The notes under the pieces are model-generated. The model worked only from the letters and a program-made list of their open reading frames with translations. It was not told the origin of the DNA and searched no databases. A stretch of 64,000 bases of DNA, taken from positions 2,737,952 to 2,801,951 of the forward strand of contig NZ_AP022581.1 in assembly GCF_010731535.1 (NCBI RefSeq), given 5' to 3'. Made by a program: the position numbers and the translations under genes. Shown piece by piece: positions 47,246 through 58,083 of this stretch; position 1 is the first letter of the stretch; each line of letters starts with the position of its first letter. The stretch is from Mycobacterium lacus (GTDB lineage: Bacteria > Actinomycetota > Actinomycetes > Mycobacteriales > Mycobacteriaceae).

Positions 47246-48547
47246 ATGTGCCCCGAGCTGTCTCCGCGGGGGACCGATCTGCCGGGCAGCACTGAACCCG
47301 ACCCCACCCCGCTGATGCACCCCGCTGATGGGATACCGGAGCTCTCCGTGACCGTCAGCCAGATCGAAGCGGCCGCAGCGCTCCTGGACCACGGCACGGG
47401 ACCCTTTGCCGTGGACGCCGAGCGGGCATCGGGCTTCCGATACTCCAACCGTGCCTACCTGATCCAGATACGGCGGGCCGGCGCGGGCACCGTGCTCATC
47501 GACCCGGTCAGCCACGGCGGTGATCCGCTGACCGTGCTGCGGCCCGTCGCCGAGGTGCTCGGCCAGGGCGAGTGGATCGTGCACTCCGCCGATCAAGACC
47601 TGCCGTGTCTGGCCGAGGTCGGCATGCGACCGTCGGCGCTGTACGACACCGAGCTGGCCGGACGCCTGGCCGGATTCGACCGGGTGAACCTGGCGACCAT
47701 GGTCCAGCGGCTCCTGGGCCTGGGGTTGGCGAAGGGGCATGGCGCGGCCGACTGGTCCCGGCGACCGCTGCCGCCGGCGTGGCTCAACTACGCGGCCCTG
47801 GACGTGGAGCTGCTCATCGAACTGCGTGCGGCAATTTCAGCGGTGTTGGCCGAGCAAGGCAAAACCAGATGGGCCACGGAGGAATTCGAATATCTGCGGA
47901 CCTTAGGCGAACGTGGGAGCCCGCCCGCCCGACGCGATCGCTGGCGCCGGACGTCGGGCCTGCACAGGGTGCGGGATCGGCGAGGCCTGGCGGCGGTTCG
48001 CGAGTTGTGGCTGGCGCGCGACCGCATCGCCCAGCGTCGCGATATCGCGCCCCGCCGGATCCTGCCGGATTCGGCCATCATCGAGGCCGCGATCGCCGAC
48101 CCGAAGACGATCGACGATCTGGCGGCGTTGCCAGTGTTCGGTGGACGCAATCAGCGTCGCAGCGCCGCGCTGTGGTTGGCGGCGCTGGAAGCGGCCCGGG
48201 AAAGCCGAGATCTGCCCGAGGAAGTCGAGCAGACGAACGGGCCGCCGCCGCCGGCGCGGTGGGGCAGGCGAAAACCGGAGGCCGCCGCACGCCTGGATGC
48301 GGCCCGCACGGCGCTCGCGCGGTTGTCGCAACGGGTGAGGGTGCCGATCGAGAACCTGGTGCCACCCGACCTGGTGCGACGGCTGTGCTGGGAGTGGGAG
48401 GGCGCCTCTGACCCCGTCACGGCTGTCGAGGAGTACTTGCGCGCCGGCCAGGCGCGGGCGTGGCAACGAGAACTCGTGGTGCCGATCCTGGCCGCGGCGG
48501 TGACACGGGCTGCCGACACCGGCGCCGAGACCGACGAGAACTCCTAG
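47246..48547 (+). CDS. RNase D-like 3'-5' exonuclease with HRDC domain (Rv2681 type)
   Basis: A 433-aa protein. Residues about 35-205 are a DEDDy exonuclease: exo [12 protein letters not shown] (D, E), exo [12 protein letters not shown] (D), exo III near [14 protein letters not shown] (Y, D). The HRDC domain is at about 225-310 ([19 protein letters not shown]). It would trim tRNA or other stable RNA 3' ends. It converges with dxs with a 4-bp overlap. Confidence 0.92.
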   Translation: MCPELSPRGTDLPGSTEPDPTPLMHPADGIPELSVTVSQIEAAAALLDHGTGPFAVDAERASGFRYSNRAYLIQIRRAGAGTVLIDPVSHGGDPLTVLRPVAEVLGQGEWIVHSADQDLPCLAEVGMRPSALYDTELAGRLAGFDRVNLATMVQRLLGLGLAKGHGAADWSRRPLPPAWLNYAALDVELLIELRAAISAVLAEQGKTRWATEEFEYLRTLGERGSPPARRDRWRRTSGLHRVRDRRGLAAVRELWLARDRIAQRRDIAPRRILPDSAIIEAAIADPKTIDDLAALPVFGGRNQRRSAALWLAALEAARESRDLPEEVEQTNGPPPPARWGRRKPEAAARLDAARTALARLSQRVRVPIENLVPPDLVRRLCWEWEGASDPVTAVEEYLRAGQARAWQRELVVPILAAAVTRAADTGAETDENS

Positions 48548-50469
48548 TCCAGCTGTTCGCGGATCTCGGCTACGGCCGGGTTGTCGGACGCGCAGGCTCC
48601 CAGCGCGGCGACCCAGCCGGTGATCCGGCGGGCCACGTCCTGGTCGGTGAGCCCCAGATCGGCCAACACCTCACCCCGTGACGCGTGGTCGTAGAACTCC
48701 TGCGGCAGCCCGACGTCGCGGCACGGCACGTCGATCTCGGCGCGCCGCAACGCGGCCGACACCGCAGCACCCACACCGCCGTTGACCCCGTTGTCCTCCA
48801 GCGTGACGAGCAGCTTGTGCTCGATGGCCAGTTCGCGCAGACCATCGCACACCGGCAACACCCAACGCGGGTCGACCACCGTCACGCCGATCCCCTGGTT
48901 GTGCAGCCGCTTGGCCACCGCCACCGCCATCGACGCGAACGCACCGACCGCCACCAGCAGCACGTCGTGATTCAAGCCGGCCGCCGGCACCGCGAGCACG
49001 TCCACGCCAGCGCGCCGCTCGAGGGCCGGAATATCTTCCCCCACATCGCCTTTGGGAAACCGTATCGCCGTTGGGCCGTCGTCGACGTCGAGTGCCTCAC
49101 CGAGTTCCTCGCGCAACCGGGTGCCGTCCCGGGGTGCAGCCACCCGGATGCCGGGCACGATGTCCAGCATCGACAAGTCCCACATGCCGTTGTGGCTGGC
49201 GCCGTCCGACCCCGTGATCCCGGCCCGGTCGAGCACCATGGTGACGGGCAGCTTGTGCAGCGCTACGTCCATCATGATCTGGTCGAACGCCCGGTTGAGG
49301 AACGTCGAATAGATCGCCACGACGGGATGCATCCCGCCCATCGCCAGCCCGGCCGCCGACGTGATCGCGTGTTGCTCGGCGATGCCGACGTCGAACAACC
49401 GATCCGGAAAACGCTGCCCGAACGCCGCCAGCCCGGTGGGCCCGGGCATGGCGGCGGTGATGGCCACGATGTCGCGGCGCTTCTTGCCGTAGTCGATGAG
49501 GGCGTCGGAAAACGTCGCCGTCCAGCCGGGACCGCCGATCTTGGTGGCCTGGCCGGTGGCCGGGTCGATCACCCCGCAGGAATGCATCTGTTCGGCCTCG
49601 TCGTCCTCGGCCGGCGGGTAGCCCATCCCCTTGCGGGTGACAACGTGCACGATCACCGGGCGGCCGAAGCCGCGGGCCTTGCGCAGCGCGACCTCCACCG
49701 CCCGTTCGTCGTGGCCGTCGACCGGGCCGACGTACTTCAGCCCGAGATCGGTGAACAGCAGCTGCGGCGACAGCGAGTCCTTGATACCCGCTTTCACGCT
49801 GTGCAGGAAGTGGTAAAAGACCTCTCCAATGAGCGGCACCGCGCGCACCACGTTGCGGCCCTTCTCCAGCGCCTGCTCGTAGACCGGCTGCAGCCGCAGC
49901 GTGGCTAGGTGGTCGGCGACGCCCCCGATCGTCGGCGCGTAGCTGCGGCCGTTGTCGTTGACGACGATGATCACCGGCCGGCGGGAAGCGGCGATATTGT
50001 TCAGCGCCTCCCAGCACATACCGCCGGTGAGAGCGCCGTCGCCGACCACCGCGACCACGTGCCGGTTGCGGTGCCCGGTCAGCTCGAACGCCTTGGCCAA
50101 GCCGTCGGCATAGGACAGCGCGGCGCTGGCGTGGCTGGACTCGACCCAGTCGTGTTCGCTCTCCGCGCGAGATGGATAGCCCGACAGCCCGCCCTTCTTG
50201 CGCAGGCTCTCGAAGTCCTGGCAGCGCCCGGTCAGCATCTTGTGCACGTAGGCCTGGTGACCGGTGTCGAAGATGATCGGATCGTGCGGCGAGTCGAATA
50301 CCCGGTGCAGCGCCAGCGTCAGTTCGACGACGCCGAGGTTCGGCCCCAGGTGACCCCCGGTGGCAGCAACCTTGTGGATCAGGAACTCACGGATCTCGGA
50401 AGCCAGATGCCGCAGCTGCTGTTGGGAAAGGTGCTGCAGATCAGCGGGCCCGCGGATCTGTTCCAGCAT
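48544..50469 (-). CDS. dxs: 1-deoxy-D-xylulose-5-phosphate synthase Dxs
   Basis: A 641-aa enzyme of the MEP isoprenoid pathway, condensing pyruvate and glyceraldehyde-3-phosphate. It has a TPP-binding motif [18 protein letters not shown], His in HLGPNLG near residue 40, the transketolase-like segment [18 protein letters not shown] and a C-terminal transketolase domain. It supplies precursors for menaquinone and decaprenyl phosphate, the latter used by AftC. It starts [14 protein letters not shown]. Confidence 0.96.
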   Translation of the reverse strand: MLEQIRGPADLQHLSQQQLRHLASEIREFLIHKVAATGGHLGPNLGVVELTLALHRVFDSPHDPIIFDTGHQAYVHKMLTGRCQDFESLRKKGGLSGYPSRAESEHDWVESSHASAALSYADGLAKAFELTGHRNRHVVAVVGDGALTGGMCWEALNNIAASRRPVIIVVNDNGRSYAPTIGGVADHLATLRLQPVYEQALEKGRNVVRAVPLIGEVFYHFLHSVKAGIKDSLSPQLLFTDLGLKYVGPVDGHDERAVEVALRKARGFGRPVIVHVVTRKGMGYPPAEDDEAEQMHSCGVIDPATGQATKIGGPGWTATFSDALIDYGKKRRDIVAITAAMPGPTGLAAFGQRFPDRLFDVGIAEQHAITSAAGLAMGGMHPVVAIYSTFLNRAFDQIMMDVALHKLPVTMVLDRAGITGSDGASHNGMWDLSMLDIVPGIRVAAPRDGTRLREELGEALDVDDGPTAIRFPKGDVGEDIPALERRAGVDVLAVPAAGLNHDVLLVAVGAFASMAVAVAKRLHNQGIGVTVVDPRWVLPVCDGLRELAIEHKLLVTLEDNGVNGGVGAAVSAALRRAEIDVPCRDVGLPQEFYDHASRGEVLADLGLTDQDVARRITGWVAALGACASDNPAVAEIREQLD

Positions 50470-50603
50470 CCCGTTAGTCTACGCAGCCACCGCAAGGGTC
50501 GGTCCCATGAAGCGGGTACCGACACCGCGTCTTTGGTAGCGTCGGTCGGCGGTGAGCCGGGAAGCCTGGTCGGCATCAGTGTCCCGCAACCCCGGAGTTT
50601 GCC

Positions 50604-51101
50604 GTGAGTCTCGACATCGCCCAGACCACACCTGTGATCCAGACGTATCGTCACAACATGCGTGCCGAGGAATTCGCCGAAGACTTTCCCGTTGTCACGA
50701 TCGATTCGAACGCGCTGGATGCGGCCCGCTTGCTCGCCGAGCACCGGCTGCCGGGACTCCTGGTCACCGACACGTCGGGAAAGCCGTACGCCGTGCTGCC
50801 TGCCTCCCAGGTGGTGCGATTCATCGTGCCCCGCTACATCCAGGACGATCCCTCGCTAGCCGGCGTGCTCAACGAATCGACGGCCGACCGGGCCGCGGAA
50901 AAGTTGGGTGGCAAGAAGGTCCGCGATGTGTTGCCGGACCGCCTTGTCGACGTTCCCTCGGTCAATGCCGACGACACCATCATCGAGGTGGCCGCCGCCA
51001 TGGCACGGCTGCGAAGTCCGCTGCTCGCGGTGGTCAAAGAGGGACGATTACTCGGGGTGATCACGGCATCGCGCCTCCTCGGGGCGGCGCTGGAACATTG
51101 A
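50604..51101 (+). CDS. CBS-domain protein (Rv2683 type)
   Basis: A 165-aa protein with two CBS motifs (about 20-75, [20 protein letters not shown]; and about 105-160, [18 protein letters not shown]) ending in [20 protein letters not shown] pairs bind adenosine nucleotides and regulate. It starts at GTG 50604, and the length equals the Mtb protein. It lies 52 bp before arsA and may regulate transport. Confidence 0.9.
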   Translation: MSLDIAQTTPVIQTYRHNMRAEEFAEDFPVVTIDSNALDAARLLAEHRLPGLLVTDTSGKPYAVLPASQVVRFIVPRYIQDDPSLAGVLNESTADRAAEKLGGKKVRDVLPDRLVDVPSVNADDTIIEVAAAMARLRSPLLAVVKEGRLLGVITASRLLGAALEH

Positions 51102-51153
51102 TCCCCGCGGATGCAGTGACAAATCTGCTGCGGACAGCAGCGCAGGAAACCCG

Positions 51154-52443
51154 ATGAGCGTCATCGCGGTCGCCGTGTTCGTGGTGGCCTATGCGCTGAT
51201 CGCCTCCGAACGTGTCAACAAGACGCTGGTGGCCCTGGTGGGCGCGGCGATGATGACCGCCCTGCCGGTGATCAATTCCCACGAAGTGTTCTACTCCCGT
51301 GAGACCGGAATCGATTGGGACGTCATCTTTTTGCTGCTGGGCATGATGATCATCGTCGGCGTGCTGCGGCAAACCGGGGTGTTCGAATACGTCGCGATCT
51401 GGGCGGCCAAACGCGCCGGCGGCTCCCCGTTGCGTATCATGATCCTGCTGGTGTTGGTCACCGCCGTTGCGTCGGCCTTGCTGGACAACGTGACAACGGT
51501 GTTATTGGTCGCGCCGGTCACGCTGCTGGTGTGTGACCGGCTGGCTATCAACGCGGCGCCGTTCTTGATAGCGGAAGCGTTCGCCTCCAACATCGGCGGC
51601 GCGGCGACGTTGGTCGGCGACCCGCCCAACATCATCATCGCCAGCAAGGCGCGATTGTCGTTCAACGACTTTCTGATCCACCTGGCCCCGGTTGTGATCG
51701 TCGTGCTGATCGTCCTCATCGCCGTGCTGCCGCGCCTGTTTCCCGGCGCGTTCGCCGTCGACCCCGAGCGGGTTTCCGATGTCATGTCGCTCGAAGAGAA
51801 AGAGGCCATCCACGATCACGGGCTGCTCATCAAGTGCAGCGCCGTCCTGGTGGCGTTATTCGCCGCGTTCATCGCCCACGCGCAGGTGCACATGGAGCCC
51901 GCCATCGTGGCGCTGCTCGGGGCCGGCATTCTGATCACGGTCTCGGGGCTGCACCGATCCGATTACCTGTCCAGTGTCGAGTGGGACACGCTGCTGTTCT
52001 TCGCCGGCCTGTTCATCATGGTCGGGGCGTTGGTGCAGACCGGCGTCGTCAAACAGCTCGCACGGCTGGCCGTGACCGCGACCGGCGGCAACACGTTGTT
52101 GGCGACGATGGTGATCCTCGCGGCGTCATTGGTGATCAGTGGCGTCGTCAACAACGTCCCGTACGCCGCGACAATGGCGCCCATCGTCGCCGAGCTGGCA
52201 CCATCCCTGGTGGACCACATCAACCCGCAGGTGCTGTGGTGGGCACTTGCCCTCGGCACCGACTTCGGCGGCAACCTCACCGCCGTCGGGGCCAGCGCCA
52301 ACGTCGTCATCCTCGGTATCGCCGGGCGCGCGGACAATCCCATTTCCTTCAGGGAATTCACCAGCAAGGGCGCGGTGGTCACGGTGATGTCCCTCGCGGT
52401 CGGCGCGATCTATCTCTGGTTGCGCTACTTCGTGCTGAGCTGA
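51154..52443 (+). CDS. arsA: ArsB/NhaD-type anion transporter ArsA
   Basis: A 429-aa polytopic membrane protein of the ArsB/NhaD (ion transporter) superfamily, Rv2684. Two inverted halves are visible, each with a hydrophobic core and the conserved segments [13 protein letters not shown] and [30 protein letters not shown] and [15 protein letters not shown]. The annotation as arsenite exporter is historical; the ligand (arsenite, citrate-like or Na+/H+) is unproven. A close tandem copy follows. Confidence 0.9.
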   Translation: MSVIAVAVFVVAYALIASERVNKTLVALVGAAMMTALPVINSHEVFYSRETGIDWDVIFLLLGMMIIVGVLRQTGVFEYVAIWAAKRAGGSPLRIMILLVLVTAVASALLDNVTTVLLVAPVTLLVCDRLAINAAPFLIAEAFASNIGGAATLVGDPPNIIIASKARLSFNDFLIHLAPVVIVVLIVLIAVLPRLFPGAFAVDPERVSDVMSLEEKEAIHDHGLLIKCSAVLVALFAAFIAHAQVHMEPAIVALLGAGILITVSGLHRSDYLSSVEWDTLLFFAGLFIMVGALVQTGVVKQLARLAVTATGGNTLLATMVILAASLVISGVVNNVPYAATMAPIVAELAPSLVDHINPQVLWWALALGTDFGGNLTAVGASANVVILGIAGRADNPISFREFTSKGAVVTVMSLAVGAIYLWLRYFVLS

Positions 52444-52493
52444 CCGTTGCACATAACGACGATGAGCCTCTTGAAGATTCGAAAGGACAGCCC

Positions 52494-53780
52494 GTGAGCG
52501 TCATCGCGATCGCGGTGTTCGTAGTCAGCTATGTGCTCATCGCCGGCGATCGGGTCAACAAGACCCTGGCGGCGCTCGGGGGCGCGGCGATCATGGTCGC
52601 CACCGGGATCGTCAGCACCCACGACGTGTTCTACTCCCACGAGACCGGAATCGATTGGGACGTCGTCTTTTTGCTGCTGGGCATGATGATCATCGTCGGC
52701 GTGCTGCGGCAAACCGGGGTGTTCGAATACGTCGCGATCTGGGCCACCAAACGCGCCGGCGGCTCCCCGTTGCGCATCATGATCCTGCTGGTGCTGGTGA
52801 TGGCGGTCGGATCGGCCTTGCTGGACAACGTGACCACCGTGTTGTTGATCGCCCCGGTCACGCTGCTCGTGTGTGACCGGCTGGCTATCAACGCGGCGCC
52901 GTTCTTGATGGCCGAAGTGTTCGCCTCCAACATCGGGGGCGCGGCGACGTTGGTCGGCGACCCGCCCAACATCATCATCGCCAGCCGCGCGGGGTTGACG
53001 TTCAACGACTTTCTCGTCCACATGGCACCGATCATCGTTATCGTCGTCGCTGTGCTCGTCGCACTCCTACCGCGCCTGGTCGGCACCTGCTCCGTCGACC
53101 CCGAGCGAGTCGCCGACGTGATGTCGCTCGAAGAGCGCGAGGCCATCCGCGATCCCGGGCTGCTGATCAAGTGCGGCGTCGTGCTGGTGTTGGTATTCAC
53201 CGGATTCGTCGCCCATCCGGTGCTGCACATCGAGCCGTCCGCGGTGGCGCTGCTGGGCGCCGGCGTCCTCATCGTGATCTCCGGGCTGCCGCGTTCCGAG
53301 TACCTGTCCAGCGTCGAGTGGGAGACGCTGCTGTTTTTCGCCGGCCTGTTCATCATGGTCGGGGCCTTGGTGAAGACCGGTGTCGTCGACAAGCTGGCGC
53401 GGGCAGCGACCGAGGTGACGGGCGGCAACGGGTTGCTCACGGTGCTGCTCATCCTCGGCGTCTCGGCTCCGGTGTCCGGCATCATCGACAACATTCCCTA
53501 CGTCGCCACGATGTCACCGATCGTCACCGAGCTGGTCGCGGTCATGCCGGGCCACGTCGACCCCGACACGCTGTGGTGGGCGCTGGCGCTGGGCGCCGAT
53601 CTGGGCGGCAACCTGACCGCCGTCGGGGCCAGCGCCAACGTCGTCATGCTCGGAATCGCCCGGCGCGCCGGCGCTCCCATCTCATTCTGGGAATTCACCC
53701 GCAAGGGCTTGGTGGTCACCGCGATCTCGCTCGCGCTCACCGCGGTCTACCTGTGGCTGCGTTACTTCGTGTTGAGCTGA
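52494..53780 (+). CDS. arsB1: ArsB/NhaD-type anion transporter ArsB1
   Basis: A 428-aa paralogue of arsA, starting [20 protein letters not shown] at a GTG with GAAAGGACAG upstream. It shares all landmarks with arsA, including a 104-bp stretch (52641-52744 versus 51301-51404) with one base difference. It corresponds to Rv2685. The frame is open far upstream (51834) because of the duplicated composition, but the start here matches the arsA start. Confidence 0.9.
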   Translation: MSVIAIAVFVVSYVLIAGDRVNKTLAALGGAAIMVATGIVSTHDVFYSHETGIDWDVVFLLLGMMIIVGVLRQTGVFEYVAIWATKRAGGSPLRIMILLVLVMAVGSALLDNVTTVLLIAPVTLLVCDRLAINAAPFLMAEVFASNIGGAATLVGDPPNIIIASRAGLTFNDFLVHMAPIIVIVVAVLVALLPRLVGTCSVDPERVADVMSLEEREAIRDPGLLIKCGVVLVLVFTGFVAHPVLHIEPSAVALLGAGVLIVISGLPRSEYLSSVEWETLLFFAGLFIMVGALVKTGVVDKLARAATEVTGGNGLLTVLLILGVSAPVSGIIDNIPYVATMSPIVTELVAVMPGHVDPDTLWWALALGADLGGNLTAVGASANVVMLGIARRAGAPISFWEFTRKGLVVTAISLALTAVYLWLRYFVLS

Positions 53781-53802
53781 GGGGCAGGCGCCGCAGCGGC
53801 GA

Positions 53803-55008
53803 TCAACGGGCCAGCAGCGCGACGCACTCGGTGTGATGGGTCAACGGGAAGGCATCGAAGACCCTGATCTTCTCGACGGCGTAACCGCGGCCGACGTAGA
53901 GTCCGATATCGCGAGCGAAAGACGCTGCCTCACAACCGATATGCACCACCCGTGGTACCCCGACCGCGGCGAGTAGGTCGATGACGTCGCGCCCGGCCCC
54001 GGATCGCGGCGGATCCAGCACCGCGACATGAGCTCTCGAGGCTTCGGCTTGTTGCGCCAACAGCGCGCGCCGCACCGAATCGGTGACGACGTCCACTTGC
54101 GGCATGTCGATGAGCGCGGCACGCGCGGCCCCCGATGACCCGCGCGAGGTGTCGACCGTCAGCACGCGCCCCGACTCCCCTACCGCCTCACCGAGCACCG
54201 CGGCGAAAACCCCCGCGCCGCCGTAGAGGTCCCAGGCGGTCATGCCGGCGGCCGGTTGTGCCCAGTCGGCGATCAGTCTGCTGTAGACCTCCGCCGCTTC
54301 GCGGTGTGCCTGCCAGAAGGCGGTCACCGGGACCCGCCAGCTGCGCCCACCCACCCGTTGCGCCGCCTGGTAGTTTCCCTCCACCACCGTGGTCGCGGTG
54401 CGCCGGCCCTGCCTCAGGCTGCGCACCACATGGCGCCGCCCGTCGTCGTCGACGGCCACGTGCAGCTTCGCGCCCGGCGGCCAATCGGACGCTGCGAGTC
54501 CATCCAACATGCCGGCGGGCAACTGCCCGCAACGCAGGTCGGTCACCAGCTCGTCGCTGTGGTAGCGGTGGAAACCCGGGCGACCGTCTGTCCCGACCTC
54601 GAGCCGGACCCGGGTGCGCCAGCCCGTGGGGCCGCCATCCGAAAGCGGTTCAGCCTCACCGGACCAGTGGTGTCCGCCCAGCCGCGCCAGCTGATTGGCC
54701 ACAACTTGAGCTTTGAGCGCGCGGGCCGGCTCGGGGGCCGCGAACGCCAGGTCGCAACACCCTGCGCCGTCTACCCCGGCGATCGGGCACAGCGACGCGA
54801 TCCGGTCGGCCGACGCGTCGACAATCTCGAAGGCCTCTGCGTGCCAATACGAACCACAATCGGCGGTGACCCGCACCCGAACCCGTTCGCCGGGCAACGC
54901 ATAGCGGACGAAGATCACCCGGCCCTCGTCGTGCGCTACGCAGCTGCCGCCGTTCGCGGGGGCGCCGGTGACCACCGTCAGCTCCCGGCCCGCGGATTCT
55001 CTGGTCAA
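53803..55008 (-). CDS. TrmA/RumA-family RNA (uracil-5-)-methyltransferase (Rv2689c type)
   Basis: A 401-aa protein. N-terminal TRAM domain (PANGGSCVAHDEGRVIFVRY, then GERVRVRV), a Cys group (CPIAGVDGAGCCD) resembling the [4Fe-4S] site of this family, SAM motif DLYGGAGVFA, DPPRSGAGRDV, and the catalytic-Cys region HIGCEAASFARD. It starts at a TTG (complement of 55006-55008) that lies in the first MIRU unit and has AGGAG eight bases upstream. The modified RNA (rRNA or tRNA) is unknown. In Mtb an ABC efflux set lies between arsB1 and this gene; it is absent here. Confidence 0.9.
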   Translation of the reverse strand: MTRESAGRELTVVTGAPANGGSCVAHDEGRVIFVRYALPGERVRVRVTADCGSYWHAEAFEIVDASADRIASLCPIAGVDGAGCCDLAFAAPEPARALKAQVVANQLARLGGHHWSGEAEPLSDGGPTGWRTRVRLEVGTDGRPGFHRYHSDELVTDLRCGQLPAGMLDGLAASDWPPGAKLHVAVDDDGRRHVVRSLRQGRRTATTVVEGNYQAAQRVGGRSWRVPVTAFWQAHREAAEVYSRLIADWAQPAAGMTAWDLYGGAGVFAAVLGEAVGESGRVLTVDTSRGSSGAARAALIDMPQVDVVTDSVRRALLAQQAEASRAHVAVLDPPRSGAGRDVIDLLAAVGVPRVVHIGCEAASFARDIGLYVGRGYAVEKIRVFDAFPLTHHTECVALLAR

Positions 55009-55223
55009 TCGCGCCGCTCCTCTTCATCGCTTCGCTCTGCATCGTCGTCGGCGCGGGTCAATCGCGCCGCTCCTCTTCATCGCTTCGCTCTGCATCGTCG
55101 TCGGCGCGGGTCAATCGCGCCGCTCCTCTTCATCGCTTCGCTCTGCATCGTCGTCGGCGCGGGTCAATCGCGCCGCTCCTCTTCATCGCTTCGCTCTGCA
55201 TCGTCGTCGGCGCGGGTCAATCG
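55003..55223 (-). repeat. MIRU tandem array: four 53-bp units plus partial fifth
   Basis: Units start at 55003, 55056, 55109 and 55162, with a 9-bp partial at 55215. All four are identical as far as I can compare. Each starts GGTCAATCGCGCCGCTCC on the plus strand; on the gene strand each ends AGGAGCGGCGCGATTGACC. The TCAA at the left end of each unit reads TTGA on the gene strand, a combined stop/start. The upstream permease's TGA lies in the partial unit, and the methyltransferase's TTG lies in the first. Confidence 0.95.
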
Positions 55224-57214
55224 AATATTCCCCGGCGGGCGTCACCCGGAGCCACATGCGGCTGCAGAGTCTTGACCCGCTCAGACGAAGTCAGTTGCCA
55301 GGGAACCGAAGTCACCATCACCCCGGGCATGAACAGCAGGCGGCCCTTGAGGCGCAGCGCGCTCTGGTTGTGCAGCAACTGCTCCCACCAGCGGCCCACC
55401 ACATACTCCGGGATGAACACCGTCACCACGGTGCGCGGAGACTCCTTGCTGACCCGTTTGACGTAATCGAGCACCGGACGGGTGATCTCCCGGTACGGCG
55501 AGGCGATGACCTTTAGCGGCACGCTGATGTCACTCTCCTCCCATTGGTGCACCAACTCCCTGGTTTCCGCGTCGTCGACGCTGACCGTGACAGCCTCAAG
55601 CACGTCGGGACGGGTCGCTCGCGCATAGGCCAGTGCCCGCCGTGTCGGCAGGTGCAACTTCGACACCAGCACGACGGCGTGATTGCGGCTGGGCAAAACC
55701 ATCTGGTATTCCTCTGCCGCGGCCTGTTCCGCCAGTTCCTGGTTGACGCTGTCATAGTGCTTGTGGATCAGCTTCATCATGATGAACAGCGCGCCCATAG
55801 CGACAATCGCGATCCACGCCCCCACAAGGAACTTCGTGATCAGCACGATGAATAGGACCGTGCCGGTGGACAGCAAGCCGACCGTGTTCACCACCCGCGA
55901 GCGGATCATCCTGCGGCGCGCCGAAGGATCGGTCTCGGTGCGAAGCAACCGGGTCCAGTGCCGGACCATGCCGATCTGGCTCAGCGTGAACGAGATGAAC
56001 ACGCCCACGATGTACAGCTGGATCAGGGCGGACAGCTCGGCGCGGAACGCGACAACCGCCCCGATCGCCGAGGCCGACAGGAACAGGATCCCGTTGGAGA
56101 ACGCCAGCCGGTCCCCGCGGGTGTGCAGTTGGCGGGGGAGGTAGCTGTGCTGCGCTAACACCGAGCCGAGCACCGGGAAGCCGTTGAAGGCGGTATTGGC
56201 GGCTAGCACCAGGATCAGCGCGGTCACCCCGGCGATCAGCAAGAACCCGAGGTGAAAGCCGCCGAACACGGCCTGCGCCAGCTGCGCGACCAGCGTCTTC
56301 TGTTGATAGCCCGGCGGGGCGCCCGTCAGCTGCGTGTCGGGATCGTCGACAACTTGGACCCCTGTCTTGATGGCCAGCACGATCATGCCCATGAACATGC
56401 TCACCGCGATGATGCCCAGCATCAACAACGTGGTCGCCGCGTTACGCGACTTGGGCTTCTGGAACGCCGGCACCCCGTTGCTGATCGCCTCGACACCGGT
56501 CAGCGCCGCGCACCCCGAGGAGAACGAGCGCGCCACCAGGAACACCAGCGCGAATCCGACGACCGTGCCGTGTTCGGCGTGCATTTCGAAACCCGCGGAC
56601 TCGGCGCGCACCGGATTTCCCAACACGAAAATCCGGAACAGCCCCCAACCGAGCATCGTGCCGATTCCGGCGATGAAGGCATAGGTCGGGATGGCGAACG
56701 CCACTCCGGATTCGCGGACCCCGCGCAGGTTCATCGCCATGATCAGCACGATCGCGCCGACCGCACACAACACCTTGTGTTCGTACACGAACGGGCTCAC
56801 AGAGCCGATGTTCGACATCGCCGAAGCTATCGAAACCGCAACGGTGAGAACGTAATCCACCATCAGCGCACTGGCAACCACGAGGCCGGCGGTGTCCCCC
56901 AGGTTGGTGGTGACGACCTCGTAGTCACCGCCGCCGGAGGGGTAGGCATGCACGTTCTGCCGGTAGCTGGACACAACGACGAGTAAGACCGCGGCGACCG
57001 CCAGGCCTATCCACGGCGCCATCGAGTAGGCAGCCAGGCCGGCCACCGAGAGCACCAGGAAGATCTCCTCGGGAGCGTAGGCAACCGACGACATCGCGTC
57101 TGAGGCGAACACCGGCAAGGCGATCCGCTTGGGCAGCAGCGTGTGACTCAGCCGGTCGCTGCGAAATGGCCTGCCGATCAGCAGCCTGCGCGCAGCGGTT
57201 GAAAGTTTGGACAC
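55217..57214 (-). CDS. APC-superfamily amino-acid permease (Rv2690c type)
   Basis: A 665-aa protein: about 12 transmembrane helices to residue about 470, then a cytoplasmic C-terminal domain of some 190 residues (MKLIHKHYDSVNQELAEQ, then VVLVSKLHLPTRRALAYARA). The APC start motif is FASDAMSSVAYAPEEI. I chose the GTG at 57214 (VSKLSTAARRLLIGRP); a longer frame to 57388 runs into ceoB. The likely substrate is an amino acid, K+ or similar cation, since KUP/APC carriers of this shape lie next to the TrkA-like genes. Its TGA is in the MIRU partial unit. Confidence 0.9.
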   Translation of the reverse strand: MSKLSTAARRLLIGRPFRSDRLSHTLLPKRIALPVFASDAMSSVAYAPEEIFLVLSVAGLAAYSMAPWIGLAVAAVLLVVVSSYRQNVHAYPSGGGDYEVVTTNLGDTAGLVVASALMVDYVLTVAVSIASAMSNIGSVSPFVYEHKVLCAVGAIVLIMAMNLRGVRESGVAFAIPTYAFIAGIGTMLGWGLFRIFVLGNPVRAESAGFEMHAEHGTVVGFALVFLVARSFSSGCAALTGVEAISNGVPAFQKPKSRNAATTLLMLGIIAVSMFMGMIVLAIKTGVQVVDDPDTQLTGAPPGYQQKTLVAQLAQAVFGGFHLGFLLIAGVTALILVLAANTAFNGFPVLGSVLAQHSYLPRQLHTRGDRLAFSNGILFLSASAIGAVVAFRAELSALIQLYIVGVFISFTLSQIGMVRHWTRLLRTETDPSARRRMIRSRVVNTVGLLSTGTVLFIVLITKFLVGAWIAIVAMGALFIMMKLIHKHYDSVNQELAEQAAAEEYQMVLPSRNHAVVLVSKLHLPTRRALAYARATRPDVLEAVTVSVDDAETRELVHQWEESDISVPLKVIASPYREITRPVLDYVKRVSKESPRTVVTVFIPEYVVGRWWEQLLHNQSALRLKGRLLFMPGVMVTSVPWQLTSSERVKTLQPHVAPGDARRGIFD

Positions 57215-57348
57215 GAGAGCCAAGAGTAAGCCCCCGCGGCTTTGGCGGTAGCGTTCCCTAGGCGGGAATGTTCCGGACCGAAATCGGCTGGCCAACGGGG
57301 ATTGCCGAGTGAACGGGACGCGCAGGGACGCAGCCGAGAGGATCTCAG

Positions 57349-58035
57349 GTGCGAGTGGTAGTGATGGGGTGCGGCCGGGTGGGTTCATCGGTAGCCGATG
57401 GACTGTCCCGGATCGGCCACGATGTCGCGGTCATCGACCGCGACAGCACGGCTTTCAATCGGCTCAGCCCGGAGTTCGCGGGCGAGCGGGTGCTGGGTCA
57501 GGGATTCGACCGAGACGTGCTGCTGCGGGCGGGCATCGAGGAGGCCGACGCGTTCGCCGCGGTGTCCTCCGGCGACAATTCCAACATCATCTCGGCACGG
57601 TTGGCCCGGGAGACCTTTGGGGTGAAGCGCGTCGTCGCACGAATTTACGATGCCAAGCGCGCGGAGGTCTACGAGCGCCTCGGCATCCCCACGATCGCCA
57701 CCGTGCCCTGGACCACCGACCGCCTGCTCAATGCCCTGCTCAAGGAGACCGAGACCGCCAAGTGGCGCGATCCGACCGGTACCGTCGCCGTCTGCGAGGT
57801 CGTCTTGCACGAGGATTGGGCGGGGCATCGGGCCACCGACCTGGAGCAGGCCACCGGCGCCCGGATTGCGTTCTTGATCCGCTTCGGGACCGGTGTGTTA
57901 CCCGAACCCAAGACGGTCCTGCAGGCCGGCGATCAGGTCTACGTCGCCGCGATATCCGGTCGCGCCGCCGAGGCGGTCGCCATCGCGGCGTTGCCGCCCA
58001 GTGAGGACCTCGAGACAGGACCTGGCCGCAAATGA
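57349..58035 (+). CDS. ceoB: TrkA-type NAD-binding K+ transport regulator CeoB
   Basis: A 228-aa RCK protein: Rossmann start VVMGCGRVGSSVADGLSRI from GTG 57349, TrkA-N body, and TrkA-C end (LQAGDQVYVAAISGRAAE). Together with CeoC it would gate a K+ uptake system. Homolog of Rv2691. It is divergent from the permease gene with 134 bp between. Confidence 0.93.
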   Translation: MRVVVMGCGRVGSSVADGLSRIGHDVAVIDRDSTAFNRLSPEFAGERVLGQGFDRDVLLRAGIEEADAFAAVSSGDNSNIISARLARETFGVKRVVARIYDAKRAEVYERLGIPTIATVPWTTDRLLNALLKETETAKWRDPTGTVAVCEVVLHEDWAGHRATDLEQATGARIAFLIRFGTGVLPEPKTVLQAGDQVYVAAISGRAAEAVAIAALPPSEDLETGPGRK

Positions 58036-58083
58036 AGCGCGGCACGAAGACGCCGGCGAAGCCGGGGTGAAGGAGTGGCGCAC

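Noticed and set aside
55003-55223. CRISPR array
   Set aside because: The 53-bp units are contiguous with no unique spacers, and no cas genes are present; this is a MIRU array.
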